Source: Clostridium_AD sp050717515
Lineage (GTDB): Bacteria > Bacillota > Clostridia > Clostridiales > Clostridiaceae
Assembly: GCF_050717515.1 (NCBI RefSeq)
Contig: NZ_JBOITL010000039.1
Span: 62,001-126,000 of the forward strand
Length of the DNA stretch: 64,000 nt
Direction of reading: 5' to 3'
The notes under the pieces were generated by a model that saw nothing but the letters and a program-made list of their open reading frames with translations, made no database searches and was not told the DNA's origin. Shown piece after piece: positions 33,064 to 41,953 of the stretch. Positions within the stretch are counted from its first letter, which is position 1. The number at the start of each line of letters is the position of its first letter. The position numbers were made by a program, and so were the translations under genes.

Positions 33064-33837
33064 CTATATATATTGCTTTATTGCAACTTTTAAACGGTCC
33101 TTTTGAGTGCTTCCTATAATCTCTGACACCACGATCTTACCATATCCTCTAATGGTTATGGTATCATTACACTTTATAATCTTATCTTTTTTTAAACACT
33201 GAAAATAATTCACCAATATTTTACCGGTGGATATAAGTCCCACTGAATTATTTCTTGAAACATTGCATATAGCTGATACCATGCCATCAAGGCGAAGTGA
33301 GGTAGATATAATAATTTTTTCTTGGAATTTCGGTTCTGGAAGGTCCTGTGATGTATAAGGGTGTTCACTGACTTCACATGGACATTTACCTATATCATTC
33401 AAATTACTAATTATGTAACTGCTTATGTCACTGCACACTGGTACATAGCAAGATTCATCTCTAATTACTAAATCTCCTAATTTTTCTCTTTTAATTCCTA
33501 GTGACATTATTGCACCTAAATAATCCTTATGATGAAGGGTAGTAAATCTCGAGTTATTACTTATTTTCAATAATTTTATGGGATATATTAAGGGTTCTTC
33601 AAAAGATGAAAATGATAACATCCTTCTGTCTGAATCTTTAAATATCCCATTTGTAAATGATTTTACTTTATAATTTTCACATAGAACTGAAATTTGATTC
33701 CATATAATTGGCGATAAAAAATCATTAGTAAATATGATTTTATTTGTTTTTTGTGCTATTTGCATTTTACTAAATATATTAGAAATCAAATTTTTGTCTT
33801 CATGATTTATACTGTTTAAAAAATAGTTCTTATCCAT
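33064..33837 (-). CDS. ylmH: S4-domain RNA-binding protein YlmH
   Basis: A 257-residue protein of the YlmH family. The N-terminal region (about 1-175) has the NxLxHxDxN-like NSINHEDKNL and GDLVIRDESCYVPVCSDISSYIISNL blocks; the C-terminal S4 domain starts near residue 180 (TSLRLDGMVSAICNVSRN). YlmH can bind stalled 50S and acts in an RqcH-like quality control pathway in Bacillus (family knowledge). It lies between yggT and divIVA as in Bacillus. rqcH is also in this window, 13 kb away. Confidence 0.88.
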   Translation of the reverse strand: MDKNYFLNSINHEDKNLISNIFSKMQIAQKTNKIIFTNDFLSPIIWNQISVLCENYKVKSFTNGIFKDSDRRMLSFSSFEEPLIYPIKLLKISNNSRFTTLHHKDYLGAIMSLGIKREKLGDLVIRDESCYVPVCSDISSYIISNLNDIGKCPCEVSEHPYTSQDLPEPKFQEKIIISTSLRLDGMVSAICNVSRNNSVGLISTGKILVNYFQCLKKDKIIKCNDTITIRGYGKIVVSEIIGSTQKDRLKVAIKQYI

Positions 33838-33857
33838 TTAACTCATTCCTTAATCTA

Positions 33858-34112
33858 CTAATTCAATAAACCAAGCACCATTGATTTTAAAATCATTATA
33901 ATAAAAAGTGCGATTATTGGTGAAAAATCTACCATTGTATTGCCAAAATACTTATCTTGAATTTTTCTACCAGGCTCAAGTAGAGGCCCTGTAATTTTAT
34001 GCAATAATTCTGTATATTGATTTGTACCCCTATAAACCCAAGATAAAATCACTTCTATAAATATTGCACCCTGCAGTACATTAAAAAATAAATCAAAAAA
34101 TCTATAAACCAA
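33858..34112 (-). CDS. ylmG: YggT-family membrane protein (YlmG)
   Basis: An 84-residue protein with two hydrophobic segments (about 5-23 and 60-82) and the conserved ILSWVYRG...LHKITGPLLEPGRKIQDKY loop. YggT/YlmG proteins sit in the ylm cluster next to sepF in Firmicutes and cyanobacteria and affect division or nucleoid organisation; the mechanism is unknown. The middle motif W(V)YRG...PLL(E/D)P is intact. It is between sepF and ylmH with 20-27 bp gaps. Confidence 0.85.
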   Translation of the reverse strand: MVYRFFDLFFNVLQGAIFIEVILSWVYRGTNQYTELLHKITGPLLEPGRKIQDKYFGNTMVDFSPIIALFIIMILKSMVLGLLN

Positions 34113-34139
34113 ATTTAATAACCTCCTGTATTCCTCTAA

Positions 34140-34589
34140 TTATTTATTCCAATTAAAAATTCCCTTTGAACTTAGTTCATTTTTTAATTCGTTATCAACC
34201 TCTACATTAGATGGTGATAATATATATACTCCTTTTTCTACTTGCTGAAGGTCTCCACCTAAAGAGTAACAAGATCCTCCAATAAAATCCAATAATCTTT
34301 GCCCAGTTTTAGCTTCTAATCCTGTAGTGTTAACTACTACAATTTTTCTAGACTTCAAGTTATCACTAATTGTAGTTGCTTCATCAAAATCTTCTGGTTT
34401 AATAATAACCACTTTTGTAGATGCTGTAGTATGAATATTAACTACTTTACTTTGTTTTTTGTTTGCAGTCATCAAGGATTCAATATCCATATTATCATCA
34501 TCTTCTTCAGTCTCCATTTCTTCAATTTCATCCGATGCATCCTCTGCCATACCTAAAAAACCCATAACCTTGTTCATTACTTTACCCAT
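34140..34589 (-). CDS. sepF: Cell division protein SepF
   Basis: A 149-residue protein that anchors FtsZ filaments to the membrane. The N-terminal amphipathic helix MGKVMNKVMGFLGM is followed by a disordered acidic region (about 15-55) and the SepF core: TKVVIIKPEDFDEATTISDNLKSRKIVVVNTTGLE and RLLDFIGGSCYSLGGDLQQVEKGVYILSP. The C-terminal region contains the core dimer surface. FtsZ itself is not encoded in this window. The ATG follows GGAGGTATAACA. Confidence 0.94.
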   Translation of the reverse strand: MGKVMNKVMGFLGMAEDASDEIEEMETEEDDDNMDIESLMTANKKQSKVVNIHTTASTKVVIIKPEDFDEATTISDNLKSRKIVVVNTTGLEAKTGQRLLDFIGGSCYSLGGDLQQVEKGVYILSPSNVEVDNELKNELSSKGIFNWNK

Positions 34590-34591
34590 TG

Positions 34592-35263
34592 TTATACCTC
34601 CAGTTTTTTATAATCTCTTTCTCCAAATATTTTCTTACCAAGCCTTATCATATTAGATCCTGCTTGTAATGCAATTTCAAAATCTCCACTCATACCTAAA
34701 GATAAAAATTCCATGGTCACATTTTTGTATTTAAAAGTTTTTAGATTATCAAACATACTTTTCATCCCGTTAAAGTACATCCTGCAATCTTCTACATTAC
34801 CAATTGGAATTGTAGCCATCAGACCTTTAACTTTTACGTTGTTACATTTCTCACAAGCTTGTATTAGAGAATCTATATCCTCCGCCGCTATGCCCGTCTT
34901 AGCGCTTTCTTGCCCTATATTAACTTGAATTAAAACACTGGCAATTTCATCTTTAGCCCCATATTGCTTTTCAATTTCTTGCAATAAGCGTATGCTATCT
35001 AAAGAGTGAATAAGATGAACTTTTCCAACAATATATTTCACCTTATTCCTCTGTAAATGTCCTATAAGGTGCCATTTAATGTCTTCTTCTAGGCTATCAT
35101 GTTTTTCCATTAATTCTTGTACTTTATTCTCCCCAAAATCTCTAGCTCCAGCTGCATATGCTTCTTTTATTTCATGGATTTGTCTAGTCTTAGAAACGCA
35201 TATTAGTGTTACATCTTCTGGAATTTCATTTTTTAAGACCTTATAAGCTTCGCTAATCCCCAA
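34592..35263 (-). CDS. ylmE: PLP-homeostasis protein YggS/YlmE
   Basis: A 223-residue TIM-barrel PLP-binding protein. The Schiff-base lysine is in the LICVSKTRQIHEI segment (near residue 25), followed by FGENKVQELMEKH, WHLIGHLQRNKVKYI and MATIPIGNVEDC, with LSLGMSGDFEIALQAGSNMIRLG at the end. The family controls free PLP and amino-acid pools. It lies 2 bp before sepF in the ylm cluster. The usual first gene of that cluster, ylmD/pgeF, is missing. Confidence 0.92.
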   Translation of the reverse strand: MGISEAYKVLKNEIPEDVTLICVSKTRQIHEIKEAYAAGARDFGENKVQELMEKHDSLEEDIKWHLIGHLQRNKVKYIVGKVHLIHSLDSIRLLQEIEKQYGAKDEIASVLIQVNIGQESAKTGIAAEDIDSLIQACEKCNNVKVKGLMATIPIGNVEDCRMYFNGMKSMFDNLKTFKYKNVTMEFLSLGMSGDFEIALQAGSNMIRLGKKIFGERDYKKLEV

Positions 35264-35397
35264 CTATCCCTGCCTCCTTACTGCTCTTTTAATACAAAAT
35301 CAATTACTAATTGGTTTCTTCCATTTCTACTTTAATTCTTCATTGAATGGAAAAATCCCTTCATTATTTTTATATTTTTATGTAATTTTTAATTATA

Positions 35398-36105
35398 CTA
35401 TTTCTTTTTATCTGTGTCACTCATGTACTCACTCTTAAATTTGCCTGTATACCCCAATATTTTAATATCATCTGCCTTAACAATGCTAATTTTAACTTGA
35501 TTGATCTTTAAATCTTTTATATATGTGGCCTGCAACGTTAAATAATTATATAAAACATCTTCATTTCCTATGGCATTAATGTAGAATGGAACTACTATCT
35601 TAACTCCATTTAAATCAATAGGCGCGCCATTACATAATGCGTAATTATCATAGGTAATTCTTTGACCATTAACAGAAATCGCTTCTGCTCCTGCACTTCG
35701 GAGGTTATTTATCACTTGCGCAATATCACGATCATGAATTAACGGCGGATACTCCCCAAACTCACCCTCACCATCCTCCAATGTGATTTTAACCCCTGGG
35801 CCTTGAACATCAGTCTTTCCTAATATAATATTATTTTCATTAACTTCCTTTTGAATTTCTTCTAAAACCTTATACTTTTTTATATCACCACTATCATATT
35901 TCTTAAGCTTTAAGGTGGCATCATAATATTGCTGTTTTAAATTGTTTAGTTCAGAATATAATTTACTTCTTTCATTATAAGCTTCATTGTACTGTTTTAC
36001 ATCTAAAAAATTACTTTTTCCTTCAAATCCAATATTCATAGCTATAAGAAGTCCTACTATTATTGAAGCAATAAACACAAATATGGTAGCTTCGTTATTT
36101 TTCAT
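35398..36105 (-). CDS. DUF881 family protein
   Basis: A 235-residue protein with one N-terminal transmembrane helix (about 8-25), a coiled coil with YNERSKLYSELNNLKQQYYDATLKL, and the DUF881 core: QGPGVKITLEDGEGEFG, then AQVINNLRSAGAEAISVNGQRI and VPFYINAIGN. DUF881 proteins flank the small basic protein gene in the Firmicutes dcw region and are unknown in function; a division or envelope role is inferred from position. It is a paralogue of the protein at 36467-37186, with sbp in between. Confidence 0.8.
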   Translation of the reverse strand: MKNNEATIFVFIASIIVGLLIAMNIGFEGKSNFLDVKQYNEAYNERSKLYSELNNLKQQYYDATLKLKKYDSGDIKKYKVLEEIQKEVNENNIILGKTDVQGPGVKITLEDGEGEFGEYPPLIHDRDIAQVINNLRSAGAEAISVNGQRITYDNYALCNGAPIDLNGVKIVVPFYINAIGNEDVLYNYLTLQATYIKDLKINQVKISIVKADDIKILGYTGKFKSEYMSDTDKKK

Positions 36106-36117
36106 TTAATCACCTCA

Positions 36118-36456
36118 TTAATGAGATTTAGTTTTGTCTATTAAAAGACGTCTAATAATTGCGAAATTATCAAATATTCTTCCGCCGAATACAATAACTG
36201 CAGCCAAATAAATTGGAATTCCTAATTTATCTCCTAGATAAACCATTGCTACAGCTAGTGCTGAATTCCCGAAAAATCCTGATACGAAAATATCTGCTCT
36301 GAAATTACGAGAAATCGACCCTCTGAGCGCTCCGAAAACAGAATCTAAACATGCAAAAATCGCTACAGAAATATATGGAGAAAATTTAATTGGAATATCT
36401 ATATTCCAAACCACCCCTAATATAATACCTATTAACAATCCTACAAAAGCAACCAT
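36118..36456 (-). CDS. sbp: Small basic protein, DUF1290 family
   Basis: A 112-residue integral membrane protein with three to four hydrophobic helices. Conserved DUF1290 features: LIGIILGVVWNIDIP, then YISVAIFACLDSVFGALRG and FVSGFFGNSALAVAMVYLGDKLGIPIYLAAVIVFGGRIFDNFAIIRR. In Bacillus Sbp is encoded next to ftsA/ftsZ. Its role is unknown. Here it lies between two DUF881 genes, 12 and 10 bp away, so the three form a translational unit. Confidence 0.85.
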   Translation of the reverse strand: MVAFVGLLIGIILGVVWNIDIPIKFSPYISVAIFACLDSVFGALRGSISRNFRADIFVSGFFGNSALAVAMVYLGDKLGIPIYLAAVIVFGGRIFDNFAIIRRLLIDKTKSH

Positions 36457-36466
36457 TTTATCACCT

Positions 36467-37186
36467 CTATTTCTTTTCTATTGGTTTAGCAAACTCGAAT
36501 TTATATGCTTTACTATATTTATTAATCTTAATTTTGCTTGATTTTTCCATACTTACATCGCAAACCTCACTCAGTGCCGTTGGAATTGCTCCTTGAAAAC
36601 TGAGAACGCCTTCCAAAATGTCTTTTTTTCCAATTGCTTTAATAGTAACTCTTTCACTATAAGATATTCTTTGATCATTTATAATAATTGCATTCCCTGC
36701 ATTTCTTATGCCACTTCGAGAAGTAAGTCTAATATCATTAATAGAAATTGCTTCAGCATCCGCCGCATTTAATTCATTTACTATAAGAACTAACTGTGTA
36801 TCGTTTATACGCTGCGTCTTAGGATCACTACCAAAAATGTCACTTTTAGGAGTTATGTAGATTATTAGACCTTCTCCTTCTACTTCGGTTCCTCCAGTAA
36901 GTATCCTTGTCTCTTCCAGCTCTTTGTACAATAATCCACTTTGTTCATCTCTTCCCTTAGCAGCATTTTCATATGCCTTTGTCTTGGTATCTAATTCATC
37001 AATTTTTTTCTGCATCGCATCTTTGCTCTTTTTTAATTGTTGGTTTTCAGTTATAATTTCTGGCGTGTTCTTATTAGTATCCTCTGTTATACTTTGTTTG
37101 CCTATCATTTTAAATTGGTAAGTTATCATAAATCCTAACAATATGCATATTATACCAACAGACATTTGAGATCTAAACTTCTTCAT
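36467..37186 (-). CDS. DUF881 family protein, second copy
   Basis: A 239-residue paralogue of the gene at 35398-36105: one transmembrane helix (about 12-30), a coiled coil (KDAMQKKIDELDTKTKAYE) and the DUF881 core EGEGLIIYITPKS...LVLIVNELNAADAEAISINDIRL with NAIIINDQRISYSERVTIKAIG. The start used is the ATG at 37184-37186 (MKKFRSQMSVG), 6 nt after AAGGAGG, rather than a frame beginning at 37237. Its stop lies 10 bp from sbp. Function is unknown. Confidence 0.8.
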   Translation of the reverse strand: MKKFRSQMSVGIICILLGFMITYQFKMIGKQSITEDTNKNTPEIITENQQLKKSKDAMQKKIDELDTKTKAYENAAKGRDEQSGLLYKELEETRILTGGTEVEGEGLIIYITPKSDIFGSDPKTQRINDTQLVLIVNELNAADAEAISINDIRLTSRSGIRNAGNAIIINDQRISYSERVTIKAIGKKDILEGVLSFQGAIPTALSEVCDVSMEKSSKIKINKYSKAYKFEFAKPIEKK

Positions 37187-37239
37187 AGACTTCCTCCTTG
37201 CTACTCTCTGGGGGAGATAATTGTTATTAATTTTCAATG

Positions 37240-38046
37240 CTATTTTCCTATAAAAATAACTGGGTTGGATTTAGCACTAACATCTACATATCCCTTGGAC
37301 CCCTTATATTCAGGTTGTGAAATAATATTTATCGCCTTATTAAATTTGCTTGCCAAATCATCTGACGTTCCAAATTTAATGCACATTTCTCCAGAAAAAA
37401 CCTTCACATCTAAAATATTATTTACATCTACCATAGTTATTACAACTGCACTACTAGTCTTTCTATACTTCGCAATAATATCTGTTATTTCATTTGCAAT
37501 AGTTATTTTTCTATCATCCTCTGATACAATTAAATCTCCAACTTTACATTTTTCATAATTAAATCCAATTAAATTTACTAAGTTCTTATTTTTAATATCA
37601 GATCTTATTTCTAGCAGAATTCCTTTATTATCTAAAATATAATAAGTGTTGTTTACTTTCCCATAAAATACAGCTGTTCTTTCCTCTATTTCTATTACAA
37701 TTTTATTTGGAAAAACTTTTTTAAATTTTGCACCTAGAATATAAGGATTTTGGGTAATTCTTTTTTTACTATCATTAAAACTTGCATAAAAGATATTACT
37801 TCCGAGCTTAATTGTAGCTGCCTCCTTAATTTCAACTTTAGAAGCATTTGAATTCCCTAGGATTTCAATAGTTGTAATGTTAAAATAGGGTAATTTAAAG
37901 CATAATGTAATCAATGTAGACAACATAATTATGGATAACAACACTAAACGTTTTACTCTTTTTTTGTGCTTTCTTTTATGTAATAATTTTTCTTTGTTTT
38001 CTATAATATAATTCCCATTTCTAAAACTATCACTTTTCTTGCTCAT
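37240..38046 (-). CDS. ftsQ: Cell division protein FtsQ/DivIB
   Basis: A 268-residue bitopic division protein. A basic cytoplasmic N-terminus (RKHKKRVKRLVLLSI) leads to a transmembrane helix (about 33-50) and a POTRA domain that begins with FNITTIEILGNSNASKVEIKEAA, then the beta domain. It works with FtsL and FtsB to activate septal wall synthesis. The POTRA-type pattern (IEILGN..., NPYILGAKFKKVFPNKIVIEIEERTAV) is clear. It begins a DUF881-sbp-containing unit and is separated by a terminator from the ftsW/spoVE gene upstream. murG is absent from the place it usually takes next to it. Confidence 0.9.
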   Translation of the reverse strand: MSKKSDSFRNGNYIIENKEKLLHKRKHKKRVKRLVLLSIIMLSTLITLCFKLPYFNITTIEILGNSNASKVEIKEAATIKLGSNIFYASFNDSKKRITQNPYILGAKFKKVFPNKIVIEIEERTAVFYGKVNNTYYILDNKGILLEIRSDIKNKNLVNLIGFNYEKCKVGDLIVSEDDRKITIANEITDIIAKYRKTSSAVVITMVDVNNILDVKVFSGEMCIKFGTSDDLASKFNKAINIISQPEYKGSKGYVDVSAKSNPVIFIGK

Positions 38047-38267
38047 TCACTTCCCCGCATTCGATAATACATATTTTTTTGGAGTTTGCTCTTCTAAAAT
38101 ATAAATTTGTAGATTATAGCTCATGTTTTAGTTTAATTTATATTAATTACCTTTATAACTCACTTATCTATATATAATACCACTTAATTTAATTATTTTC
38201 ATCCCAATTTGAATGTATTTTTTAGTATTTTTAAAAAATTAATATTATGTATGAGAGAGCACTATAA

Positions 38268-38292
38268 AAGGCATGCATTTGTGCATGCCTTT
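38268..38292 (-). terminator. Intrinsic terminator after ftsW
   Basis: The stem AAAGGCATGCA / TGCATGCCTTT is an 11-bp perfect hairpin, ending on the minus strand in TTTTATAG. It lies 5 bp past the ftsW stop and separates the two halves of the dcw cluster. Confidence 0.75.
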
Positions 38293-38296
38293 CCTT

Positions 38297-39403
38297 TTAA
38301 TTTTTATTTACATTATGCCTTGACACATTTAAAAGTATTCCTATGGCAAACATATTGAAAACTAGAGCTGAGCCACCATAGCTTATAAAAGGAAGTGGTA
38401 CACCCGTAACTGGCATTGAACCAGTAACTACTGCTATATTAATAATTGCTTGAATAGCAATAACAGATGTAATTCCAATAGCTAAGATGGTACCGTACAT
38501 ATCTTTAGCAGTAACTGCTATTTTAATACCTCGCCATACAAAAATTACAAATAATAAAATTATAAAAGTGCCTCCAATTAAACCTAATTCTTCACAAATT
38601 ATCGGAAAAATAAAATCCGTGTGTGGTTCAGGTATGTAAAGGCATTTTTGTCTTGATTGTCCAATTCCTGCACCGGTTACCCCTCCTGATCCAAGAGCAA
38701 GCAATGATTGAACTAGTTGATATCCCTCACCTTGACTATCAGCAAAAGGATTTCTAAAATTCATAAGTCTTTTCAATCTATAATCTGCAGTAATTGCTAA
38801 AACACCAACTGCAGCTACTAAGGTAGTGCCTATAGCAAACATGTGTAAAAATCTTGCCCCTACCCCAAATAGAATAATTACAGTAACAATCATTATAACA
38901 GTTGCTATACTTAAATTTGGTTCGATCAAAATTAACCCGGCATAAAATCCTGAAACTAATAGGTAGGGCAATACCCCTTTAGAGAACTCTTTAACTTTTT
39001 CGCCTTTTATCTCTAAGCTTTTAGCCATATATAATACTATAGCATATTTTGCAATTTCCGAGGGTTGAAACCCTGCAAAGCCTAATGGAATCCATCGCCT
39101 AGCGCCATTAACGTCTTTAAAGCCAAATACAACAAGTAAACAAACTACAGTAAATACCATAATAATGCCAGTATATTTTTTAATCTTATGATAATCTATT
39201 TTAATTGCTACTATCATAAAAACAAAGCCAATACATGCCCATAATAGTTGCTTTTTTAAATAGTATTCTGGATCATTAACTTTAAAAGCCATCTTATATG
39301 AGCTGGCACTATAAACCATTACAACTCCGATGGCCACAAGAATCATTATGGTTGCAAATAATACAAAATCTATTTGTCCCATTTTAACCTTGGATTTTCG
39401 CAT
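38297..39403 (-). CDS. ftsW: SEDS peptidoglycan polymerase FtsW/SpoVE
   Basis: A 368-residue SEDS polymerase with about ten transmembrane helices. Conserved blocks: VYSASSYKMA, FKDVNGARRWIPLGFAGFQPSEIAKYAIV, the catalytic-type LVQSLLALGSGGVTGAGIGQSRQKCLYIPEPHTDFIFPIICEELG, and GVPLPFISYGGSALV. It polymerises lipid II together with a class B PBP. Whether it serves vegetative septa (FtsW) or the spore cortex (SpoVE) cannot be decided; clostridial neighbours are called either. It is separated from mraY by the second full copy of the palindromic repeat. The catalytic Asp appears in the DTD-like HTDFIFP block. Confidence 0.9.
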   Translation of the reverse strand: MRKSKVKMGQIDFVLFATIMILVAIGVVMVYSASSYKMAFKVNDPEYYLKKQLLWACIGFVFMIVAIKIDYHKIKKYTGIIMVFTVVCLLVVFGFKDVNGARRWIPLGFAGFQPSEIAKYAIVLYMAKSLEIKGEKVKEFSKGVLPYLLVSGFYAGLILIEPNLSIATVIMIVTVIILFGVGARFLHMFAIGTTLVAAVGVLAITADYRLKRLMNFRNPFADSQGEGYQLVQSLLALGSGGVTGAGIGQSRQKCLYIPEPHTDFIFPIICEELGLIGGTFIILLFVIFVWRGIKIAVTAKDMYGTILAIGITSVIAIQAIINIAVVTGSMPVTGVPLPFISYGGSALVFNMFAIGILLNVSRHNVNKN

Positions 39404-39441
39404 AATATACCCTCCTTAAATCATCTCCTGGGTCTCTGAGA

Positions 39442-39548
39442 TTAACGACTTCAGAAGGAGATTTATCCTCCCACCGAAGTTTTATTTTTGTTATAGCATA
39501 TGACCCCGACTTATAGTAGTGGGAGACTTCCTTCTGAAATGTCGTTAA
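39442..39548 (-). repeat. 108-bp palindromic dispersed repeat, copy 2
   Basis: In minus orientation it starts TTAACGACATTTCAGAAGGA and ends TTCTGAAGTCGTTAA, with an additional inner pairing CTCCCAC/GTGGGAG. It aligns with the copy at 5220-5327. It sits in the operon between mraY (stop 39552) and ftsW (start 39403), so it would be transcribed and could fold into a long hairpin. Confidence 0.8.
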
Positions 39549-39551
39549 ACT

Positions 39552-40505
39552 CTAATAAGTAAAGGATAGAAATCCAAATATACATAAAATTACTGTTACA
39601 ACGGAAAATATGGCTACGATTTTAGTTTCCTTCCACCCGCTTAATTCAAAGTGATGATGAATTGGAGACATTTTAAATACTCTCTTACCAGTAGCCTTAA
39701 ATACTAAAACTTGAATAATAACAGAGAGCGTCTCTAGAACATATATACCACCTACAATAATAACAAGTAGTGGTAACTTTAGTATCATACCCACTGCTGC
39801 TACTGCGCCACCAAGTGCTAGGGACCCCATATCTCCCATGAAAATTTCTGCTTTATAAGAATTGAATTTTAGAAATCCTAATAAGGCACCTGCAAGTGCC
39901 GCGCAAAATATTGCAAGGGTAGAATGAAACATCATATTACTAACTAATGCAAAAAATGTCATGATTACTATTGTAACGGAGGTACATAAGCCATCTAATC
40001 CATCTGTTAAATTAACTGCATTTGTAGTTGCTGCAAAATAAACAATGATAAAAGGCACATACCAATAACCAAAATCTACACTTTTATTGAAAAAAGGTAT
40101 TCTTATATCCGTTCCTATTTTAATTGAAGCATAATAACCAACCACGCCTCCTACTATGAGTAAAAGTAACATCTTTTGTTTAGATGTAAGTCCTTCATTT
40201 TTTTTACGTTTTATTTTTAGAACATCATCAATAAGTCCAATTAACCCAAAAGCTATAAAGCAATATAGTGCAATCATGGCTTCATCGTTTGTGTGCCTAA
40301 CAATGATTAACATTGTAATTATTGTTGAAGTCATGAATATAATACCACCCATAGTAGGCGTGCCTGCTTTTTTAAGATGACTTCTAGGTCCTTCTTCCCT
40401 TATATTTTGACCAAATTTAAGTTTATGTAACATTGGAATCAATAGCGGCCCTTGTATAATTGATAGAAAAAATGCAATTAGAACTGCATAAATAATTAAA
40501 CTCAT
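39552..40505 (-). CDS. mraY: Phospho-N-acetylmuramoyl-pentapeptide transferase
   Basis: A 317-residue integral membrane enzyme with ten hydrophobic segments. It transfers phospho-MurNAc-pentapeptide to undecaprenyl phosphate to make lipid I. Conserved: HLKKAGTPTMGGIIF near residue 43, GLIGLIDDVLKI, TTNAVNLTDGLDGL (catalytic Asp pair), EIFMGDMGSLALGG, and the MSPIHHHFELSGWKE loop. The start overlaps the murF stop by 4 bp, so the two are coupled. The 3' neighbour is separated by the 107-bp palindromic element. Confidence 0.96.
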   Translation of the reverse strand: MSLIIYAVLIAFFLSIIQGPLLIPMLHKLKFGQNIREEGPRSHLKKAGTPTMGGIIFMTSTIITMLIIVRHTNDEAMIALYCFIAFGLIGLIDDVLKIKRKKNEGLTSKQKMLLLLIVGGVVGYYASIKIGTDIRIPFFNKSVDFGYWYVPFIIVYFAATTNAVNLTDGLDGLCTSVTIVIMTFFALVSNMMFHSTLAIFCAALAGALLGFLKFNSYKAEIFMGDMGSLALGGAVAAVGMILKLPLLVIIVGGIYVLETLSVIIQVLVFKATGKRVFKMSPIHHHFELSGWKETKIVAIFSVVTVILCIFGFLSFTY

Positions 40506-41953
40506 TTCCCAGTCACCTCTTTAGCATTTATATGCTCTAGCGAATTTAAATTCGCACGCGAATTGAGATTCGCATGTGAATTAAGATTCACAAGTTCACT
40601 AACTATACTCTCAAATTTCATATATCTTGAAGCTTTAACTAAAACAACATCATTTGTAGCGATAATTCCTTTTAAAAATGAAATAACCTCATTGTAAGTT
40701 TCAAAACACCTATATTTATTTATATCACTAAATCCTTGTTTATATGCCTCATTAAATTCCCCTAAGGTAATTAATAAATCAATATTTTTAGCTTTTGCAT
40801 ATTCTCCAACTTGTTTATGTGCTTCGAAAGCATTATTCCCAAGTTCTCTCATAGTACCCAATATGGCAATTTTAGACTCTCCACTAACATTACAAAGCAC
40901 ATCCATTGCTGCTAGCATTGAATCTGGACTAGCATTATAACAATCGTTAATGATAGTGAATTTTTCACCCTTTGTTATATCTAAACGCATAGAGGTAGCT
41001 TCTAATTTTTTAAAGCCCCTAGCAATTTCATCATAATTCATACCCATTACCCGGGCGCAAGCTACTGCTAGTAAAGAATTTAGCACGTTATGTCTTCCAG
41101 GTATATTAACTTCAATTGTATTTTTAGTTAAAATTCCAGCCTCTATTAACCCGAATGTTATTTTGTGCTCAAAAATATTTAAATCACAAGCTTTAAAATC
41201 CGCCTTAGAATCAATTCCTGTTTTTATAGTTTTATAGTTTGCTGGGATTATATCTTCTAATAAATCATTATCTGAATTTACAATTAAAACGCTGTCCTTC
41301 GTAAAAAAGTCTGTTATCTCCATTTTAGCCTTTAAAATATTTTCTCTTGTTTTAAGATTTTCAAGGTGAGACATTCCAATGTTAGTAATAATACCAATAT
41401 TAGGTTTTGAAGTTTCACATAGGTTGTGAATCTCTCCAAAATCACTCATGCCCATTTCCAGCACTGCAACATCATAACTTTTATCTAACATAAATATCAT
41501 CATAGGTAATCCTATTTCGTTGTTAAAATTTCCTAAGGTTTTAAAAACTTTGAATTTTGCTGATAGTACCGCTGCTACTAAATCCTTTGTGGATGTTTTG
41601 CCTGTAGAACCTGTAATCCCTACTACTTGTAAATTCAGCTTATTTAAATAAAATTTTGCAAGATCCCTTAATGCTTTTTTAGTATCCTCTACCTTAATTA
41701 CAGTAGTTTTCTTATCTAGCGAAGTTATATCAAATTTTATTTCATCAATTATGCAAATTGAAGCTCCTTTTTTGCTAGCCTCGCAGGTAAAATCATTAGC
41801 ATTAAAATTTTCACCCTTTAATGCTATAAAAACATCCTTGTCTTTTATGGCTCTTGTATCCATGCAAACATTGTTATACAATGTATTTTCGCCTTTAACT
41901 AATATTTCTCCAAGCGTTGCGCAAATTATCTCATCTAGTGTAATATACTCCAT
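40502..41953 (-). CDS. murF: UDP-MurNAc-tripeptide-D-Ala-D-Ala ligase
   Basis: A 483-residue Mur ligase that adds D-Ala-D-Ala to the muramyl tripeptide. Domains: an N-terminal UDP-binding domain (1-105), central ATPase with GITGSTGKTSTKD near residue 115, EMGMSDFGEIHNL, and the C-terminal domain with INDCYNASPDSMLAAMD. The C-terminal tail has an 18-bp tandem duplication coding NLNS(H/R)A repeats (40540-40593), absent from the family core, so it is probably neutral. It follows murE without a gap (TAA then ATG) and overlaps mraY. Confidence 0.95.
   Translation of the reverse strand: MEYITLDEIICATLGEILVKGENTLYNNVCMDTRAIKDKDVFIALKGENFNANDFTCEASKKGASICIIDEIKFDITSLDKKTTVIKVEDTKKALRDLAKFYLNKLNLQVVGITGSTGKTSTKDLVAAVLSAKFKVFKTLGNFNNEIGLPMMIFMLDKSYDVAVLEMGMSDFGEIHNLCETSKPNIGIITNIGMSHLENLKTRENILKAKMEITDFFTKDSVLIVNSDNDLLEDIIPANYKTIKTGIDSKADFKACDLNIFEHKITFGLIEAGILTKNTIEVNIPGRHNVLNSLLAVACARVMGMNYDEIARGFKKLEATSMRLDITKGEKFTIINDCYNASPDSMLAAMDVLCNVSGESKIAILGTMRELGNNAFEAHKQVGEYAKAKNIDLLITLGEFNEAYKQGFSDINKYRCFETYNEVISFLKGIIATNDVVLVKASRYMKFESIVSELVNLNSHANLNSRANLNSLEHINAKEVTGK
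40540..40593 (-). repeat. 18-bp tandem repeat at the murF 3' end
   Basis: Three diverged 18-bp units encode NLNSHA, NLNSRA and NLNSLE. The first contains the palindrome GCGAATTTAAATTCGC. It lengthens the MurF C-terminus without changing the frame. Confidence 0.8.
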
